DNA of 64,000 nt from Desulfobacterales bacterium. Its GTDB lineage: Bacteria; Desulfobacterota; Desulfobacteria; Desulfobacterales; JAAELO01. This document shows, one piece after another, positions 9,151 to 19,226 of the stretch (positions are counted from its first letter, which is position 1; each line of letters opens with the position of its first letter). The stretch lies in NCBI GenBank assembly GCA_024226555.1, contig JAAELO010000058.1, forward strand, positions 1-64,000, written 5' to 3'. The notes under the pieces were generated by a model. That model saw only the letters and a list, made by a program, of their open reading frames with translations, was not told the origin of the DNA and did no database searches. Position numbers and translations under genes: made by a program.

Positions 9151-10350
9151 ATGAGAAATTTAAGTGGAAAAAATATAGTTCTTGGTATCTCAGGAGGTAT
9201 TGCAGCATACAAAAGTGTTGAATTAATGAGATTGCTTCAAAAACAAGGAGCCGATGTTAAGGTAATTCTTACTGATTCAGCTCTGGAGTTTGTAACACCT
9301 CTTACTTTTCAGATATTATCAGGTAATCCTGTTTATACAAAAATGTTTGGTGATGAGTATGAAACGTCTGTCAGACACATTGATTGGGCCGAAAAAGCAG
9401 ATTGTGTAATTATTGCACCAGCTACTGCAAACACAATAGGTAAGCTTGCAAATGGCATCGCTGATGATGTTCTAAGTACATTTATGCTTGCTATTGATTG
9501 CCCTGTTGTTCTTTGTCCTGCAATGAACTCTAAAATGTATGAAAACAGAGTTGTACAAAAGAATCTTGATTTTTTAGAAAATGAAGGATTTATGATTATT
9601 GAACCATCAAGTGGTGAATTGGCTTGTGGCACAAAGGGAAAAGGAAGATTTCCTGAACATGATTTCATAGTTCATAATTTGATTAAAAGAATGTTTCCAA
9701 AAGATCTTGAAGGTAAAAAGATTCTTATTACAGCAGGTCCTACCAGAGAATCATTCGATCCTGTCAGGTATATTTCGAATCATTCATCAGGAAAAATGGG
9801 TTATTCTCTGGCTAAAATGGCAGAATTAAGAGGAGCTGAAGTTACTCTTGTTTCCGGCCCAACAAATCTTAATACACCATATGGTGTTAATCTATTACCT
9901 GTTACTACAGCTGAAGAGATGGCAGATCAGGTTTTTTCACATATGGATGATAAGGATATTATAATTAAGGTAGCAGCCGTAGCTGATTACAGTCCTATCA
10001 CTATTGAAGATAAAAAGATAAAAAAATCAGATGATGACCTTACTATAACTCTTAAGAAAAATTTAGATATTTTAAAAGAGATAGGTAAAAAGAAAAAAGA
10101 TCAGATATTAGTTGGATTTGCTGCTGAAACAAATGAAATGGAAGAGTATGCATCACGAAAACTTTTAGAAAAGAATCTTGATATGATAGTTGGAAACATT
10201 GTCGGTATCCCTGACTCTGGTTTTGGTGCAGACACAAATAAAGTTACAATGTTTTTTAAATCCGGTGATAATGTAGAGTTACCTTCCATGGAAAAAGATA
10301 AGGTCGCAAACTCAATTTTAGATAAAATCTATAAAAGATTTTTAAGATAA
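9151..10350 (+). CDS. coaBC: Bifunctional phosphopantothenoylcysteine decarboxylase/synthetase CoaBC
   Basis: A 399-residue two-domain enzyme of coenzyme A synthesis. The N-terminal flavin decarboxylase (CoaC) shows LGISGGIAAYKSVEL, HIDWAEKADCVIIAPATANT with the active His, and the CPAMNSKMYEN motif near residue 127. The C-terminal synthetase (CoaB) from about residue 185 starts KKILITAGPTRESFDPVRYI and contains SSGKMGYSLA, KVAAVADY and LVGFAAET. It joins 4'-phosphopantothenate to cysteine and decarboxylates the product to phosphopantetheine. Full length, in operon with the UDG gene 8 bp downstream. Confidence 0.96.
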   Translation: MRNLSGKNIVLGISGGIAAYKSVELMRLLQKQGADVKVILTDSALEFVTPLTFQILSGNPVYTKMFGDEYETSVRHIDWAEKADCVIIAPATANTIGKLANGIADDVLSTFMLAIDCPVVLCPAMNSKMYENRVVQKNLDFLENEGFMIIEPSSGELACGTKGKGRFPEHDFIVHNLIKRMFPKDLEGKKILITAGPTRESFDPVRYISNHSSGKMGYSLAKMAELRGAEVTLVSGPTNLNTPYGVNLLPVTTAEEMADQVFSHMDDKDIIIKVAAVADYSPITIEDKKIKKSDDDLTITLKKNLDILKEIGKKKKDQILVGFAAETNEMEEYASRKLLEKNLDMIVGNIVGIPDSGFGADTNKVTMFFKSGDNVELPSMEKDKVANSILDKIYKRFLR

Positions 10351-10358
10351 TCAGAAAA

Positions 10359-11054
10359 ATGGAAAATGAAACTTCAATAAATGAAATATGTGATGATGTT
10401 TTAAACTATCTGGGTTATATTTCATCATCAGGATGTAAGGGATTTGATAGCAGTTCTGATATACTTAATATTGTAAATAATTTAGATCAAATAAAAGTAA
10501 AACTTAAGCAAAATGTAGTTGATAGTAAAGTTGATGTAAAAAATAAGGGATCAAAATGTAATGATTGCATTTTATCAGGTGATTTCATTAATGGTCTTGG
10601 TAATTCAAATTCAAAAATAGTGTTTATTTGTGAGAGTCCGGATATAGAAAAAAACCTGATGGATGAGAATAATGATACTGGTAAACTTTTTCTAAAAATG
10701 ATGGAAGCAATTGGTATTACGAAAAATGATATTTATATAACCTATCTTTTGAGATGCACTGTTCCTGAGCACATTCTGCCATCTGAAAATGATTATACAC
10801 TTTGCTCAAGTGAACTTGAAAATGAGATTTCATCTATTAAACCTTCAGTAATTTGTGCATTAGGCTCTAATGTTACACGAATCCTAATGAAGAAAGAAGG
10901 TTCTGTTTCAGATCTTAGGGGCCACTTTTTTGAATATGGAAGATCAGTACTATATCCTACCTTTAACCCCTCTTTTTTAATTAAACACTCAGAAAGAAAA
11001 AAGGATGCATGGAGTGATTTAAAAAAACTTCAGGAAAAACTTTCAGAAATTTAA
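10359..11054 (+). CDS. Uracil-DNA glycosylase family 4-like protein with altered catalytic motifs
   Basis: A 231-residue protein whose C-terminal ~170 residues match family 4/5 Fe-S uracil-DNA glycosylases. Four Cys placed as in the 4Fe-4S site are seen (KCNDC, LLRCTVPE, YTLCSSEL), followed by IKPSVICALGSN and LRGHFFEY. Two motifs deviate. The usual GEAPG water-activating loop reads CESPDIEKN, and the usual HP motif near the C terminus reads PTFNPSFLIKHSE, with Asn for His. It may have changed specificity or reduced activity. The N-terminal ~55 residues are low-similarity. It follows coaBC, an order also found in other deltaproteobacteria. Confidence 0.8.
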   Translation: MENETSINEICDDVLNYLGYISSSGCKGFDSSSDILNIVNNLDQIKVKLKQNVVDSKVDVKNKGSKCNDCILSGDFINGLGNSNSKIVFICESPDIEKNLMDENNDTGKLFLKMMEAIGITKNDIYITYLLRCTVPEHILPSENDYTLCSSELENEISSIKPSVICALGSNVTRILMKKEGSVSDLRGHFFEYGRSVLYPTFNPSFLIKHSERKKDAWSDLKKLQEKLSEI

Positions 11055-11161
11055 AACCTAAAACCATTCAATCCATTGACTTTTCCAATTTTATGAGTAT
11101 TTTATCAAGTGCATTTTTTAATTAAAAACGTTTAATGTTTATTTAAAAAAAACATTGAAAT

Positions 11162-11188
11162 TTGATAATTTTCACATTGTAGTATAAT
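11162..11188 (+). promoter_or_regulatory. Candidate sigma-70 promoter for hslVU-arg genes
   Basis: In the 162-bp gap before hslV there is a perfect -10 box TATAAT at 11183-11188. A TTGATA candidate -35 lies at 11162-11167 with a 15-bp spacer, shorter than the usual 17. The -10 is about 29 bp before the hslV ATG. Read by eye and not tested. Confidence 0.45.
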
Positions 11189-11216
11189 TAAACTTTTAAA
11201 ATGGTGAATAAGAGAG

Positions 11217-11750
11217 ATGGATAACTTTCACGGAACTACTATACTTGCGGTTAGAATCGATAATAAAATAGTTGTGGCTGGAGATGGACAGGTAACACTT
11301 GGAAGCACAATAACTAAACATAAAGCAAGAAAAGTTAGAAGAATTTACAACGATAAAATCATTGTGGGATTTGCAGGGGCCACTGCCGACGCTCTTAACC
11401 TTTCTGAAAGACTTGAAGGGAAACTCGAAAGGTTCAATGGAAATCTTACAAGAGCTGCAGTTGAATTAGCAAGGGACTGGCGAACAGATAAGTATCTTAG
11501 AAGACTCGAAGCTATGATGATTGCTGTTGATAATGAAAAAATATTCTTAATATCCGGTACTGGAGATGTTATTGAACCGGACGAAGGAGTTATTAGCATA
11601 GGTTCAGGTAGTGCATCTGCCCATGCCGCAGCTTATGCATTAGTAAAAAATACAGAACTTTCAGCAAGGGATATTGTGGAAAAATCCATGGCAATTGCTG
11701 CATCTCTTTGTATATATACAAATGATTCAATAACTATTGAAGAAATATAA
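11217..11750 (+). CDS. hslV: ATP-dependent protease subunit HslV (ClpQ)
   Basis: A 177-residue proteasome-type peptidase. The pro-segment MDNFHG is removed to expose Thr7 in TTILAVR as the N-terminal nucleophile. The conserved GDGQVTLG block, [22 protein letters not shown] and [14 protein letters not shown] follow. It forms a double hexamer capped by HslU, which is encoded 17 bp downstream. Confidence 0.97.
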   Translation: MDNFHGTTILAVRIDNKIVVAGDGQVTLGSTITKHKARKVRRIYNDKIIVGFAGATADALNLSERLEGKLERFNGNLTRAAVELARDWRTDKYLRRLEAMMIAVDNEKIFLISGTGDVIEPDEGVISIGSGSASAHAAAYALVKNTELSARDIVEKSMAIAASLCIYTNDSITIEEI

Positions 11751-11767
11751 TTTAGGAATAAAATAGA

Positions 11768-13108
11768 ATGAGTGACTTAAAACCGTCTGAAACAGTTCAG
11801 GAACTTGATAAATACATTATTGGTCAGGGAAAAGCAAAAAAATCTGTTGCCATAGCTTTAAGAAACAGATGGAGAAGAAAGCAGGTTCCTGATGATTTAA
11901 GGGATGAGATAGCACCTAAAAATATCATCATGATTGGACCAACCGGAGTTGGTAAAACTGAAATTGCCAGAAGATTAGCTTTACTAACTGATTCTCCTTT
12001 TTTTAAAGTTGAAGCTTCAAAATTCACAGAGGTTGGTTACGTTGGTCGTGATGTCGAATCGATGATACGAGATTTATTGGAAATCACTGTTAACAAATTG
12101 AAATCTACTGAGTATGAAAACGTTCAGGAAAAAGCTGAGAAAATTGCTGAAGAGAAAGTTCTTGATCTACTTCTTCCAAAAGCACCATCAGATGATAATG
12201 ATAACGAATCTCAGCTTAGTATAGCTACTCCTGATAGTACAAGAGAGAAACTAAGAACAATGCTAAAATCAGGAAAACTTGATAACAGATACGTAGATCT
12301 TGATATAAATGAACAACCACCAATGGTTGAGATATTTTCTAATATTGGCATGGATGATTTAGGCATCAATGTTAAGGATATGCTTGGTGGGATGATGCCT
12401 AAAAATACTAAACGAAGGAAAGTTAAAGTTCCTGAAGCTTTAGAGATAACAGCAAGCGAGGAAGCTCAAAATCTTGTTGATATGGACAAAGTCGTAAATA
12501 ACGCAATTGAGCTTGTTGAGCAATCCGGTATTATTTTTCTTGATGAAATTGACAAAGTAACAGGAAATAATGGTTCAAACAGCCCTGAAGTATCACGTGA
12601 AGGTGTTCAAAGAGACCTGCTACCAATTGTCGAAGGAAGTAGTGTTCCTACAAAGTATGGAACCGTTAACACTGACCATATTCTTTTTATTGCATCCGGT
12701 GCTTTTCATATGTGTAAACCATCTGATCTGATTCCTGAGCTTCAGGGCAGGTTTCCAATTAGAGTTGAACTTGATTCTCTTGGTAAAGATGAATTTGTCC
12801 GTATTTTAACAGAGCCTCAAAATGCCCTTCTTCTTCAGTATATTGCTCTTCTCAGAACTGAAGATGTTAGTGTTGTTTTTGAAGATGAGGCTGTTGAAGA
12901 GATTGCAAGAATTTCCGAAGATGTTAATACAAAAACAGATAATATAGGAGCAAGAAGACTCCATACTGTAATGGAGTGTTTACTTGAAGACACTCTTTTT
13001 GATGCTCCGGATCTTGAAGAAAAAAACATTACAATAGATAAAAAGTTTGTTATTGATAAGCTCAAAGGTATTGTTGAAGACGAAGACCTTAGCAGATATA
13101 TACTCTAA
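11768..13108 (+). CDS. hslU: ATP-dependent protease ATPase subunit HslU (ClpY)
   Basis: A 446-residue AAA+ unfoldase that feeds substrates to HslV. It begins [22 protein letters not shown]. Walker [13 protein letters not shown] lies near residues 60-71, the pore motif [11 protein letters not shown] follows, and Walker B is [11 protein letters not shown]. The inserted I domain lies between (about 110-240). The C-terminal motif ending EDLSRYIL docks into HslV. Complete and directly coupled to hslV. Confidence 0.97.
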   Translation: MSDLKPSETVQELDKYIIGQGKAKKSVAIALRNRWRRKQVPDDLRDEIAPKNIIMIGPTGVGKTEIARRLALLTDSPFFKVEASKFTEVGYVGRDVESMIRDLLEITVNKLKSTEYENVQEKAEKIAEEKVLDLLLPKAPSDDNDNESQLSIATPDSTREKLRTMLKSGKLDNRYVDLDINEQPPMVEIFSNIGMDDLGINVKDMLGGMMPKNTKRRKVKVPEALEITASEEAQNLVDMDKVVNNAIELVEQSGIIFLDEIDKVTGNNGSNSPEVSREGVQRDLLPIVEGSSVPTKYGTVNTDHILFIASGAFHMCKPSDLIPELQGRFPIRVELDSLGKDEFVRILTEPQNALLLQYIALLRTEDVSVVFEDEAVEEIARISEDVNTKTDNIGARRLHTVMECLLEDTLFDAPDLEEKNITIDKKFVIDKLKGIVEDEDLSRYIL

Positions 13109-13120
13109 TCGAGGATAGTT

Positions 13121-13996
13121 ATGGAAACCAATGTTGCAGAAATTCTAATTGAAGCTTTACCATACATCAGGAAGTTTGCAGGTAAAACCATTGTAATTAA
13201 ATATGGTGGTCATGCAATGGTTGATGAAGAGCTTAAAAGAAGCTTTGCAAGAGACATTACACTTTTGAAATTTATTGGATTAAACCCTGTGGTTGTCCAT
13301 GGTGGTGGGCCTCAGATCAATAAAGTACTTGACAGCATGGGGATTTCATCAAAATTTGTTCGTGGTATGAGAATGACCGATGAACCCACAATGGATGTTG
13401 TCGAGATGGTTTTAGGTGGGAAAGTTAATAAATCCATTGTTGCCCAGATCAACTCAGAAGGTGGAAAAGCTGTAGGGTTAACTGGTAAAGATGGAGACCT
13501 TATAAAAGCTGATAAGCTAAAACTTGTTTATCAGGAGGAAAATAAACCTCCTGAGATTATTGATACAGGTCTTGTTGGCAATGTTACAGAAATTAACCCG
13601 GAAATTATAGATACTCTAACTAATCAGGGCTTTGTTCCAATAATAGCTCCGGTTGGTGTTGGCAAAAACGGAGAAACATTCAATATTAATGCTGACCTTG
13701 TGGCAAGCAAAATTGCTATATCTCTAAACGCTGAAAGACTTATTCTTCTTACCGATGTGGAAGGAATAATGAAATCAGATGGTTCACTTGTTTCATCTTT
13801 TAAAACCTGTGATGTAGATTCTTTTATAGATGATGGAACAATATCAGGTGGAATGATACCAAAAGTCGAGTGTGCAAAAGAAGCTGTGGAAAATGGTGTT
13901 GATAAAGTACATATATTGGATGGTAGAAAAAAACATGTTTTTATTCTTGAGCTTTTTACAGATGAAGGAATAGGAACTCAGGTGACAGGTGATTAA
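13121..13996 (+). CDS. argB: Acetylglutamate kinase ArgB
   Basis: A 291-residue amino-acid kinase that phosphorylates N-acetylglutamate in the acetylated arginine pathway. Key blocks are VIKYGGHAM near residue 27, [34 protein letters not shown] and [13 protein letters not shown]. It is the first arg gene in a run argB-argF-argG-argH, 12 bp after hslU, with argF beginning immediately at its stop codon. argA, argC, argD and argJ are not in this window. Confidence 0.96.
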   Translation: METNVAEILIEALPYIRKFAGKTIVIKYGGHAMVDEELKRSFARDITLLKFIGLNPVVVHGGGPQINKVLDSMGISSKFVRGMRMTDEPTMDVVEMVLGGKVNKSIVAQINSEGGKAVGLTGKDGDLIKADKLKLVYQEENKPPEIIDTGLVGNVTEINPEIIDTLTNQGFVPIIAPVGVGKNGETFNINADLVASKIAISLNAERLILLTDVEGIMKSDGSLVSSFKTCDVDSFIDDGTISGGMIPKVECAKEAVENGVDKVHILDGRKKHVFILELFTDEGIGTQVTGD

Positions 13997-14911
13997 ATGA
14001 ATAAAGATATACGTTCGCTTTTAGATCTGACTAAGGAAAATATAGATTTCCTTCTTAATAGAGCTATTGAACTAAAAAAGAGACACAAAAAAGGTATTAG
14101 CGATAACTCTTTAGCTGGAAAATCAGTTGGGTTAATTTTTGACAAAGCTTCTACAAGAACTAGAATATCATTTGAAACAGCTACTATTCAACTTGGTGCT
14201 ACACCAATTTTTATGAATGCTAAAGATATGCAGCTATCACGAAGTGAACCAATTAAAGATACTGCAAGAGTGTTATCAAGATATATAGACGCTCTTGTAC
14301 TAAGAACATATGAACAGGATTTAATAGATGAATTCTCTGAATATTCTTCTATTCCTGTGATAAATGCTTTAAGTGATATGTACCATCCTTGCCAGATTCT
14401 CAGTGATATTATGACTGTTGTTGAAGCAAAAGGAGACTATAATCAGAAAATAGTCTGGATTGGCGATGGAAACAATGTTGCACATTCATGGATTAATGCT
14501 GCTTCTATTTTAGGTTTTGAGTTAGTATTAGCTTGTCCAAAGGGTTACTACCCTGATGACAAAATTCTTAAAGATGCTCAAAAGAAAAACAATAAAATTG
14601 TTGTTGTTGAAGATCCATTTGAAGCAATAAAAGATGCAGATGTCGTAAATACGGATGTTTGGGCAAGCATGGGGCAGGAATCCGAACAGAAAAAACGCGA
14701 AAAAGCATTTGCTGGTTATGAAGTAAATTCAAAACTTCTTGAGAAAGCCAAGATTGATAAAGTAGTTATGCATTGCCTTCCAGCTCACAGAGGTGAAGAG
14801 ATTAGTGAAGAAGTTTTAGAGGGAGAGTTTTCTGTTGTCTGGGATCAGGCAGAGAATAAAAGACATATGCATAAATCAATTTTAGAAACTTTGATTAATA
14901 ACAATAAATAG
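13997..14911 (+). CDS. argF: Ornithine carbamoyltransferase ArgF
   Basis: A 304-residue transferase making citrulline from ornithine and carbamoyl phosphate. The phosphate loop DKASTRTRISFE is at about residues 52-63, HPCQILSDI binds carbamoyl phosphate, and HCLPAHRGEEIS is the ornithine-transcarbamylase-specific Cys motif. NTDVWASMGQE is also diagnostic. It starts at the argB stop with no spacer, so translation is probably coupled. Confidence 0.96.
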   Translation: MNKDIRSLLDLTKENIDFLLNRAIELKKRHKKGISDNSLAGKSVGLIFDKASTRTRISFETATIQLGATPIFMNAKDMQLSRSEPIKDTARVLSRYIDALVLRTYEQDLIDEFSEYSSIPVINALSDMYHPCQILSDIMTVVEAKGDYNQKIVWIGDGNNVAHSWINAASILGFELVLACPKGYYPDDKILKDAQKKNNKIVVVEDPFEAIKDADVVNTDVWASMGQESEQKKREKAFAGYEVNSKLLEKAKIDKVVMHCLPAHRGEEISEEVLEGEFSVVWDQAENKRHMHKSILETLINNNK

Positions 14912-14932
14912 AATCGATATAGGGAGACCGTC

Positions 14933-16132
14933 GTGTCTGATATAAAAAAAGTTGTACTGGCTTATTCAGGTGGACTTGATACATCTGTAATTTTGAAATG
15001 GTTAATTGAAACATATGATTGTGAAGTTGTAACTTTTTCTGCAGATATCGGCCAGGAAGAGGAATTAGACGGACTTGAGGAGAAAGCACTTAAAACAGGT
15101 GCTGTTAAAGCATATGTTGACGACCTTACGGAAGAGTTTGTTAAGGATTTTGTTTTTCCAATGTTCCGTGCAAATGCAATCTATGAAGGTGAATATCTTC
15201 TTGGAACTTCAATAGCAAGACCATTAATCTCCAAACGCCAAATGGAGATAGCAAAAATTGAAGGAGCTGATGCAGTTAGTCATGGTGCAACTGGAAAAGG
15301 AAACGATCAGGTCAGATTTGAGCTTTCATACTATGCTATTGACCCGGCAATAAAAATTGTTGCCCCATGGAGAGAGTGGGACCTTAATTCAAGAACGGTT
15401 CTTATGGATTTTGCAACAAAACATGGTATTGAAGTTCCTCAAACACCTAAAAAACCATATAGTACAGATAGAAATATTCTGCATATCAGTTATGAAGGTG
15501 GTGTTCTTGAAGATCCTTGGGCTCACGCAACTGATGATATGTATACAATGTCAGTTTCCCCTGAAAGTGCTCCTGATACTCCGGAAGTTATTGAAATAGA
15601 GTTTAAAAAAGGAGATCCGGTTGCAATTAATGGAACAAAGATGTCCCCGGGTGTTCTTTTCAAAGAGTTAAACAGATTAGCTGGTAGAAATGGTATTGGA
15701 AGAATTGACCTTGTTGAGAACAGATTTGTCGGCATGAAATCAAGGGGTGTTTATGAAACTCCTGGTGGAACTTTGCTTCGTCATGCTCATATGGGTATGG
15801 AATCTATTACATTAGACAGGGAAGTAGCCCATTTACGGGACTCATTAATTCCTAAATATGCTGAAATAATTTATAATGGTTTCTGGTTCTCCCCTGAAAT
15901 GGAGATGTTACAGGGTATGGTTGATATGACCCAGCAGAATGTAAATGGTACAGTTGCCATGAAACTATATAAAGGTAACTGCTATGTTTTAGGAAGAAAA
16001 TCTGACCAATCGATATACAATGAAGATTTTGCCACATTTGAAGATGATGATGTGTACAGTCAGAAAGATGCAGAGGGTTTTATTAAGTTAAATGCCCTTC
16101 GTTTGAGAATCAGAAAGATGATGAATAAATAA
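14933..16132 (+). CDS. argG: Argininosuccinate synthase ArgG
   Basis: A 399-residue type 1 enzyme that couples citrulline and aspartate with ATP. The P-loop-like [14 protein letters not shown] is at about residues 9-22. [25 protein letters not shown] and [11 protein letters not shown] follow in order. The start is GTG, preceded by AGGGAG. It lies between argF (21 bp gap) and argH (29 bp gap). Confidence 0.97.
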   Translation: MSDIKKVVLAYSGGLDTSVILKWLIETYDCEVVTFSADIGQEEELDGLEEKALKTGAVKAYVDDLTEEFVKDFVFPMFRANAIYEGEYLLGTSIARPLISKRQMEIAKIEGADAVSHGATGKGNDQVRFELSYYAIDPAIKIVAPWREWDLNSRTVLMDFATKHGIEVPQTPKKPYSTDRNILHISYEGGVLEDPWAHATDDMYTMSVSPESAPDTPEVIEIEFKKGDPVAINGTKMSPGVLFKELNRLAGRNGIGRIDLVENRFVGMKSRGVYETPGGTLLRHAHMGMESITLDREVAHLRDSLIPKYAEIIYNGFWFSPEMEMLQGMVDMTQQNVNGTVAMKLYKGNCYVLGRKSDQSIYNEDFATFEDDDVYSQKDAEGFIKLNALRLRIRKMMNK

Positions 16133-16161
16133 TTACAGAAATAATATTTTAGGAAAAAGAT

Positions 16162-17547
16162 ATGTCTTATAAACCCTGGGATGGAAGATTTGCAGAAAAA
16201 ACAGATGCTCTTGTAGAGGCTTTTACATCTTCAATAGATGTGGACAAACATCTTTATAAATATGATATTGAAGGCAGTATTGCACACTCAAAGATGATGG
16301 CGAAACAAAATATCATCTCAAATGAAGATGCAAAATCAATTGAAGAGGGCCTTTTAAAAATAAAAGAAGAGATTGAAACTGGTTCTTTTGAATACAGCGA
16401 CTCACTTGAAGATATCCATATGCATATCGAATCAAGACTTGTTGACCATGCTGGAGATTCTGCGAAAAAACTTCATACTGGTAGAAGCAGGAACGATCAG
16501 GTGGCCCTTGATGTAAGACTGTACTTGAGAAATGAAACAAATATAATAATTGATCAATTAAAATCATTTCTTGATGTTATTGTTAATTTTTCAAAAAAAC
16601 ATATCGATATTCCGGTTGCCGGGTATACCCATCTTCAAAGAGCTCAGCCGGTTCTTTTATCCCACCATATGATGGCTTATTTTGAGATGTTTAAGCGTGA
16701 TATGGAAAGGTTTAAAGACTCATTAAAAAGAGTAAATGTTATGCCCCTTGGTTCAGCTGCTTTAGCTGGAACAACTTATAATATAGACAGGGAACTAACT
16801 GCGGAATTACTAAATTTTCCTGAAGTATCAAAAAACAGTATGGATTCTGTTTCAGACCGTGATTTCATTATGGAGTTTAACTCAATTGCTTCAATATGTA
16901 TGGTTCATTTCTCAAGAATATCAGAGGAACTGATCATATGGTCATCATCTGAGTTCAATTTCATAGAAATTTCCGATGCATTTACTACCGGAAGCAGTAT
17001 TATGCCACAAAAGAAAAATCCTGATGTTGCTGAAATTGTCCGTGGTAAAACAGGCAGGGTTTTTGGTAACCTGATGACGATACTGACTCTTATGAAATCT
17101 TTGCCACTTGCTTACAATAGAGATATGCAGGAGGATAAGACGCCTCTTTTTGATACTGTGGATACTCTTAAAGCATGCATAGCAGTTTATAAAGGTATGC
17201 TACCTAACATAAAAGTAAATAAAGAGAATATGTATAATTCAACAACTGTTGGCTTCATAAATGCCACAGATATGGCTGATTATCTTGTAACTAAAGGTAT
17301 GCCATTTCGTGAAGCACATAGTGTTGTTGGAAAAACTGTTAGCTTTGCTCTTTCTAAAAATAAAGAGATACATGAGTTAACTGTAAAAGAACTTAAAGAA
17401 TTTACTGAACTGGCAGATGAGAAACTTTTCAAATTTCTTACTACTGAATCCATGATTGAAAGACGAATCTCATCTGGTGGAACTGCAACATCAAATGTTA
17501 AAACTGCAATTGATGAAGCTGAATCCTACTTAAAGGCAAATTCTTAA
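16162..17547 (+). CDS. argH: Argininosuccinate lyase ArgH
   Basis: A 461-residue fumarase/aspartase-superfamily enzyme releasing arginine and fumarate. It opens with KPWDGRFAEKTD and contains HTGRSRNDQVALD, AGYTHLQRAQPVLLSHH and the signature GSSIMPQKKNPD near residue 280. Length and motifs are standard. It ends the arginine gene run. The next gene, a lipoprotein, starts one base after its stop. Confidence 0.97.
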   Translation: MSYKPWDGRFAEKTDALVEAFTSSIDVDKHLYKYDIEGSIAHSKMMAKQNIISNEDAKSIEEGLLKIKEEIETGSFEYSDSLEDIHMHIESRLVDHAGDSAKKLHTGRSRNDQVALDVRLYLRNETNIIIDQLKSFLDVIVNFSKKHIDIPVAGYTHLQRAQPVLLSHHMMAYFEMFKRDMERFKDSLKRVNVMPLGSAALAGTTYNIDRELTAELLNFPEVSKNSMDSVSDRDFIMEFNSIASICMVHFSRISEELIIWSSSEFNFIEISDAFTTGSSIMPQKKNPDVAEIVRGKTGRVFGNLMTILTLMKSLPLAYNRDMQEDKTPLFDTVDTLKACIAVYKGMLPNIKVNKENMYNSTTVGFINATDMADYLVTKGMPFREAHSVVGKTVSFALSKNKEIHELTVKELKEFTELADEKLFKFLTTESMIERRISSGGTATSNVKTAIDEAESYLKANS

Positions 17548-17548
17548 G

Positions 17549-17959
17549 ATGAATAGAAAATATATTAAATATTTCTATCTTTTGACTTTGTTTTTTCTGT
17601 TTGATTGTGGTGTTAAATCAGATCCTTTACCACCTGAGGAATTCCCTCCTCCTTCTATTGTAAGTATTAAATATTCAATAGAAGGGGATAAGGTAAAACT
17701 TGAATGGGATTCTCCTACCGAAGAAAAATTTAAAAGTAGCACACTTTCTCACTATAATTTATTTAAAGCATCTTATTCAAAAGAATCTTTTTGTGACAAA
17801 TGTCCAATAAACTATAAAAAAATTGCTGAAGTTCAAAGTGATTTAAACTATTACTTTGAAACTCTTCATAAAGATAGATACTACTTTTATAAAATAACCG
17901 TTGTTGCTGAAAATGGCCTGGAAAGCGAAAGTTCTGAAACTATTAAATTTGATTATTAA
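17549..17959 (+). CDS. Small lipoprotein with fibronectin-III-like domain
   Basis: A 136-residue protein with a signal sequence and lipobox LFDCG at about residues 17-21. A Pro-rich linker (DPLPPEEFPPPS) and a single beta-sandwich-like domain follow (VKLEWDSPTEE near the start, YYFYKITVVAENGLESESSE near the end). The pattern is that of a fibronectin type III fold. Its function is unknown. A short lipoprotein after argH is also seen in other deltaproteobacteria, so this is a conserved neighbour rather than a chance ORF. Confidence 0.72.
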   Translation: MNRKYIKYFYLLTLFFLFDCGVKSDPLPPEEFPPPSIVSIKYSIEGDKVKLEWDSPTEEKFKSSTLSHYNLFKASYSKESFCDKCPINYKKIAEVQSDLNYYFETLHKDRYYFYKITVVAENGLESESSETIKFDY

Positions 17960-17968
17960 CTGGCGGAT

Positions 17969-18454
17969 TTGATGACAGCTTATATATCTATTGGTTCGAA
18001 CATTGGTAATAAAGAGGATAATTGCAAGCGAAGTATCAAAGCTTTAAAAGAACTTGATAAAGTAAAATCAGTAAAAAAATCATTTTTTTATAAAACTTCC
18101 CCTGTTGATTATGAAGACCAGGATTGGTTTATAAATTGTGCAGTTGAGGTTGAAACAGATTTTTCCCCAAATGAACTATTGAAAGCGATTCACTCAATAG
18201 AGCATAAAATGGGAAGAAAAAGAGACCTTAGGTATGGCCCAAGAATTATTGACCTTGATATAATATTTTTTGATGACCATATAATTGAATCTGAAGACCT
18301 GATTGTTCCACATCCAAGAATGCATGAACGTTTTTTTGTTCTGCAACCGTTAAAAGATCTAAATGGTAATTTTAATCATCCTGTTTTAAAGAAATCAATT
18401 GACCAGTTAATTGAAAATATTAGTTCTTCTGAACAGGAGATTGATAGGCTATGA
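17969..18454 (+). CDS. folK: 2-amino-4-hydroxy-6-hydroxymethyldihydropteridine pyrophosphokinase FolK
   Basis: A 161-residue HPPK of folate synthesis, transferring pyrophosphate from ATP to hydroxymethyl-dihydropterin. Typical blocks are ISIGSNIGNKEDN at the N terminus, FYKTSPVDYEDQDWFINCAVEV, and GPRIIDLDIIFFDD with the metal-binding Asp pair. VPHPRMHERFFVLQPL is near residue 105. Its stop overlaps the next gene's ATG (ATGA). folP and folB are not nearby. Confidence 0.95.
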   Translation: MMTAYISIGSNIGNKEDNCKRSIKALKELDKVKSVKKSFFYKTSPVDYEDQDWFINCAVEVETDFSPNELLKAIHSIEHKMGRKRDLRYGPRIIDLDIIFFDDHIIESEDLIVPHPRMHERFFVLQPLKDLNGNFNHPVLKKSIDQLIENISSSEQEIDRL

Positions 18455-18732
18455 GAATAATTCCATTACTTTTCTATTTAGCCATTTTTTATCTGATATA
18501 TAAGTTTATAAGGTCATTGATTACTAATTCTCTTAAAAACGATGAAAACAAAAATCATGATAGAAGGTTCAGCAGGTCGGAAGCAAAATCAGATGATCTG
18601 ATTCAGGACCCTTATTGCAAAGTTTTTTTTCCAAAAAACGATGGATATCCTTTAAAACTAGATGGAAAAACATTCCAATTTTGTAGCGAGAAGTGCCGAG
18701 ACAGTTTTTATCTCGATAATAAAAACGATTAA
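18451..18732 (+). CDS. Small membrane protein with YHS/TRASH-like cysteine motif
   Basis: A 93-residue protein with one N-terminal transmembrane helix (about residues 3-22) and a charged linker. The C-terminal Cys motif includes DPYCKVFFP and FQFCSEKCRDSFY, resembling YHS or TRASH metal-binding domains. It is translationally coupled to folK. It could bind a soft metal at the membrane, but no transporter is adjacent. Function unknown. Confidence 0.72.
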   Translation: MRIIPLLFYLAIFYLIYKFIRSLITNSLKNDENKNHDRRFSRSEAKSDDLIQDPYCKVFFPKNDGYPLKLDGKTFQFCSEKCRDSFYLDNKND

Positions 18733-18760
18733 CTTATGGGAACTCATAAATATTGAGACC

Positions 18761-18813
18761 GTCATTCCTGAGAATATTTAGTTTGATTTGTAGACCAAAT
18801 ATGAGTCAGGAAC
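18761..18813. repeat. Palindromic repeat, GTCATTCCTGAG family, copy 1
   Basis: Left end GTCATTCCTGAGAATATTT pairs with AAATATGAGTCAGGAAC at the right end around a central ~16-nt segment. The same ends occur at 31285, 34762, 34994 and 35081. Confidence 0.75.
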
Positions 18814-18868
18814 CCATTATGATTAAAGAAAAAGAAATTTTAATTTAAAAAATTATTTTATTTTTCTT

Positions 18869-19010
18869 TTGTCGGGTGCATTCTATGCACATTTATTGCT
18901 ATATAAAAATTCAATCATTAAAAAAGAAAATCAGGATTTCTCCTACTGCCTTTATATCTTTAGTCCTTGTGAAGGTGCGTTGATAAACCATTAACACACC
19001 CTACGAACTG
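18869..19010 (-). repeat. REPIN-like element, inverted distant copy
   Basis: Two short palindromes flank about 80 bp: GTGCATTCTATGCAC (18877-18890 region) and an imperfect GGTGCGTT...ACACACC pair (18972-19001). The interior includes GATTTCTCCTACTGCCTTTA. Its reverse complement aligns along its whole length with 32817-32949, immediately upstream of the RAYT gene. This shows it belongs to that REP family. Confidence 0.75.
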
Positions 19011-19086
19011 TATCTTGGAGTTTTGGATGATTGTGCCAGCTTACACCTTACGAACATTCCATTAACGAATGAAAATGGCTTAGCAG

Positions 19087-19137
19087 TTACCATACCTGTT
19101 TATTAAACTTTTCAAAAGTTTACCTGCCGGGAGGCGG
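19087..19137. repeat. AAACTTTTCAAAAGTTTA palindrome repeat, copy A
   Basis: The sequence GTTACCATACCTGTTTATT is followed by AAACTTTTCAAAAGTTTA and then a GC-rich mini-hairpin. Related copies are at 31371-31430 (inverted) and 34886-34932. Confidence 0.65.
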
Positions 19138-19196
19138 TTTTTCTAATTTTGTTTAACAAAAAAAGTTCTATTAATGTTTTTAGGGAACATAAAAAA

Positions 19197-19226
19197 AAGG
19201 TGGTTAGGATTTCTCCAGACCACCTT
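19197..19226 (-). terminator. Rho-independent terminator of the dapL-hslO operon
   Basis: A perfect 8-bp stem AAGGTGGT / ACCACCTT with a 14-nt loop. Read on the minus strand, the stem is followed by eight T residues. It lies 25 bp past the hslO stop. Confidence 0.88.
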
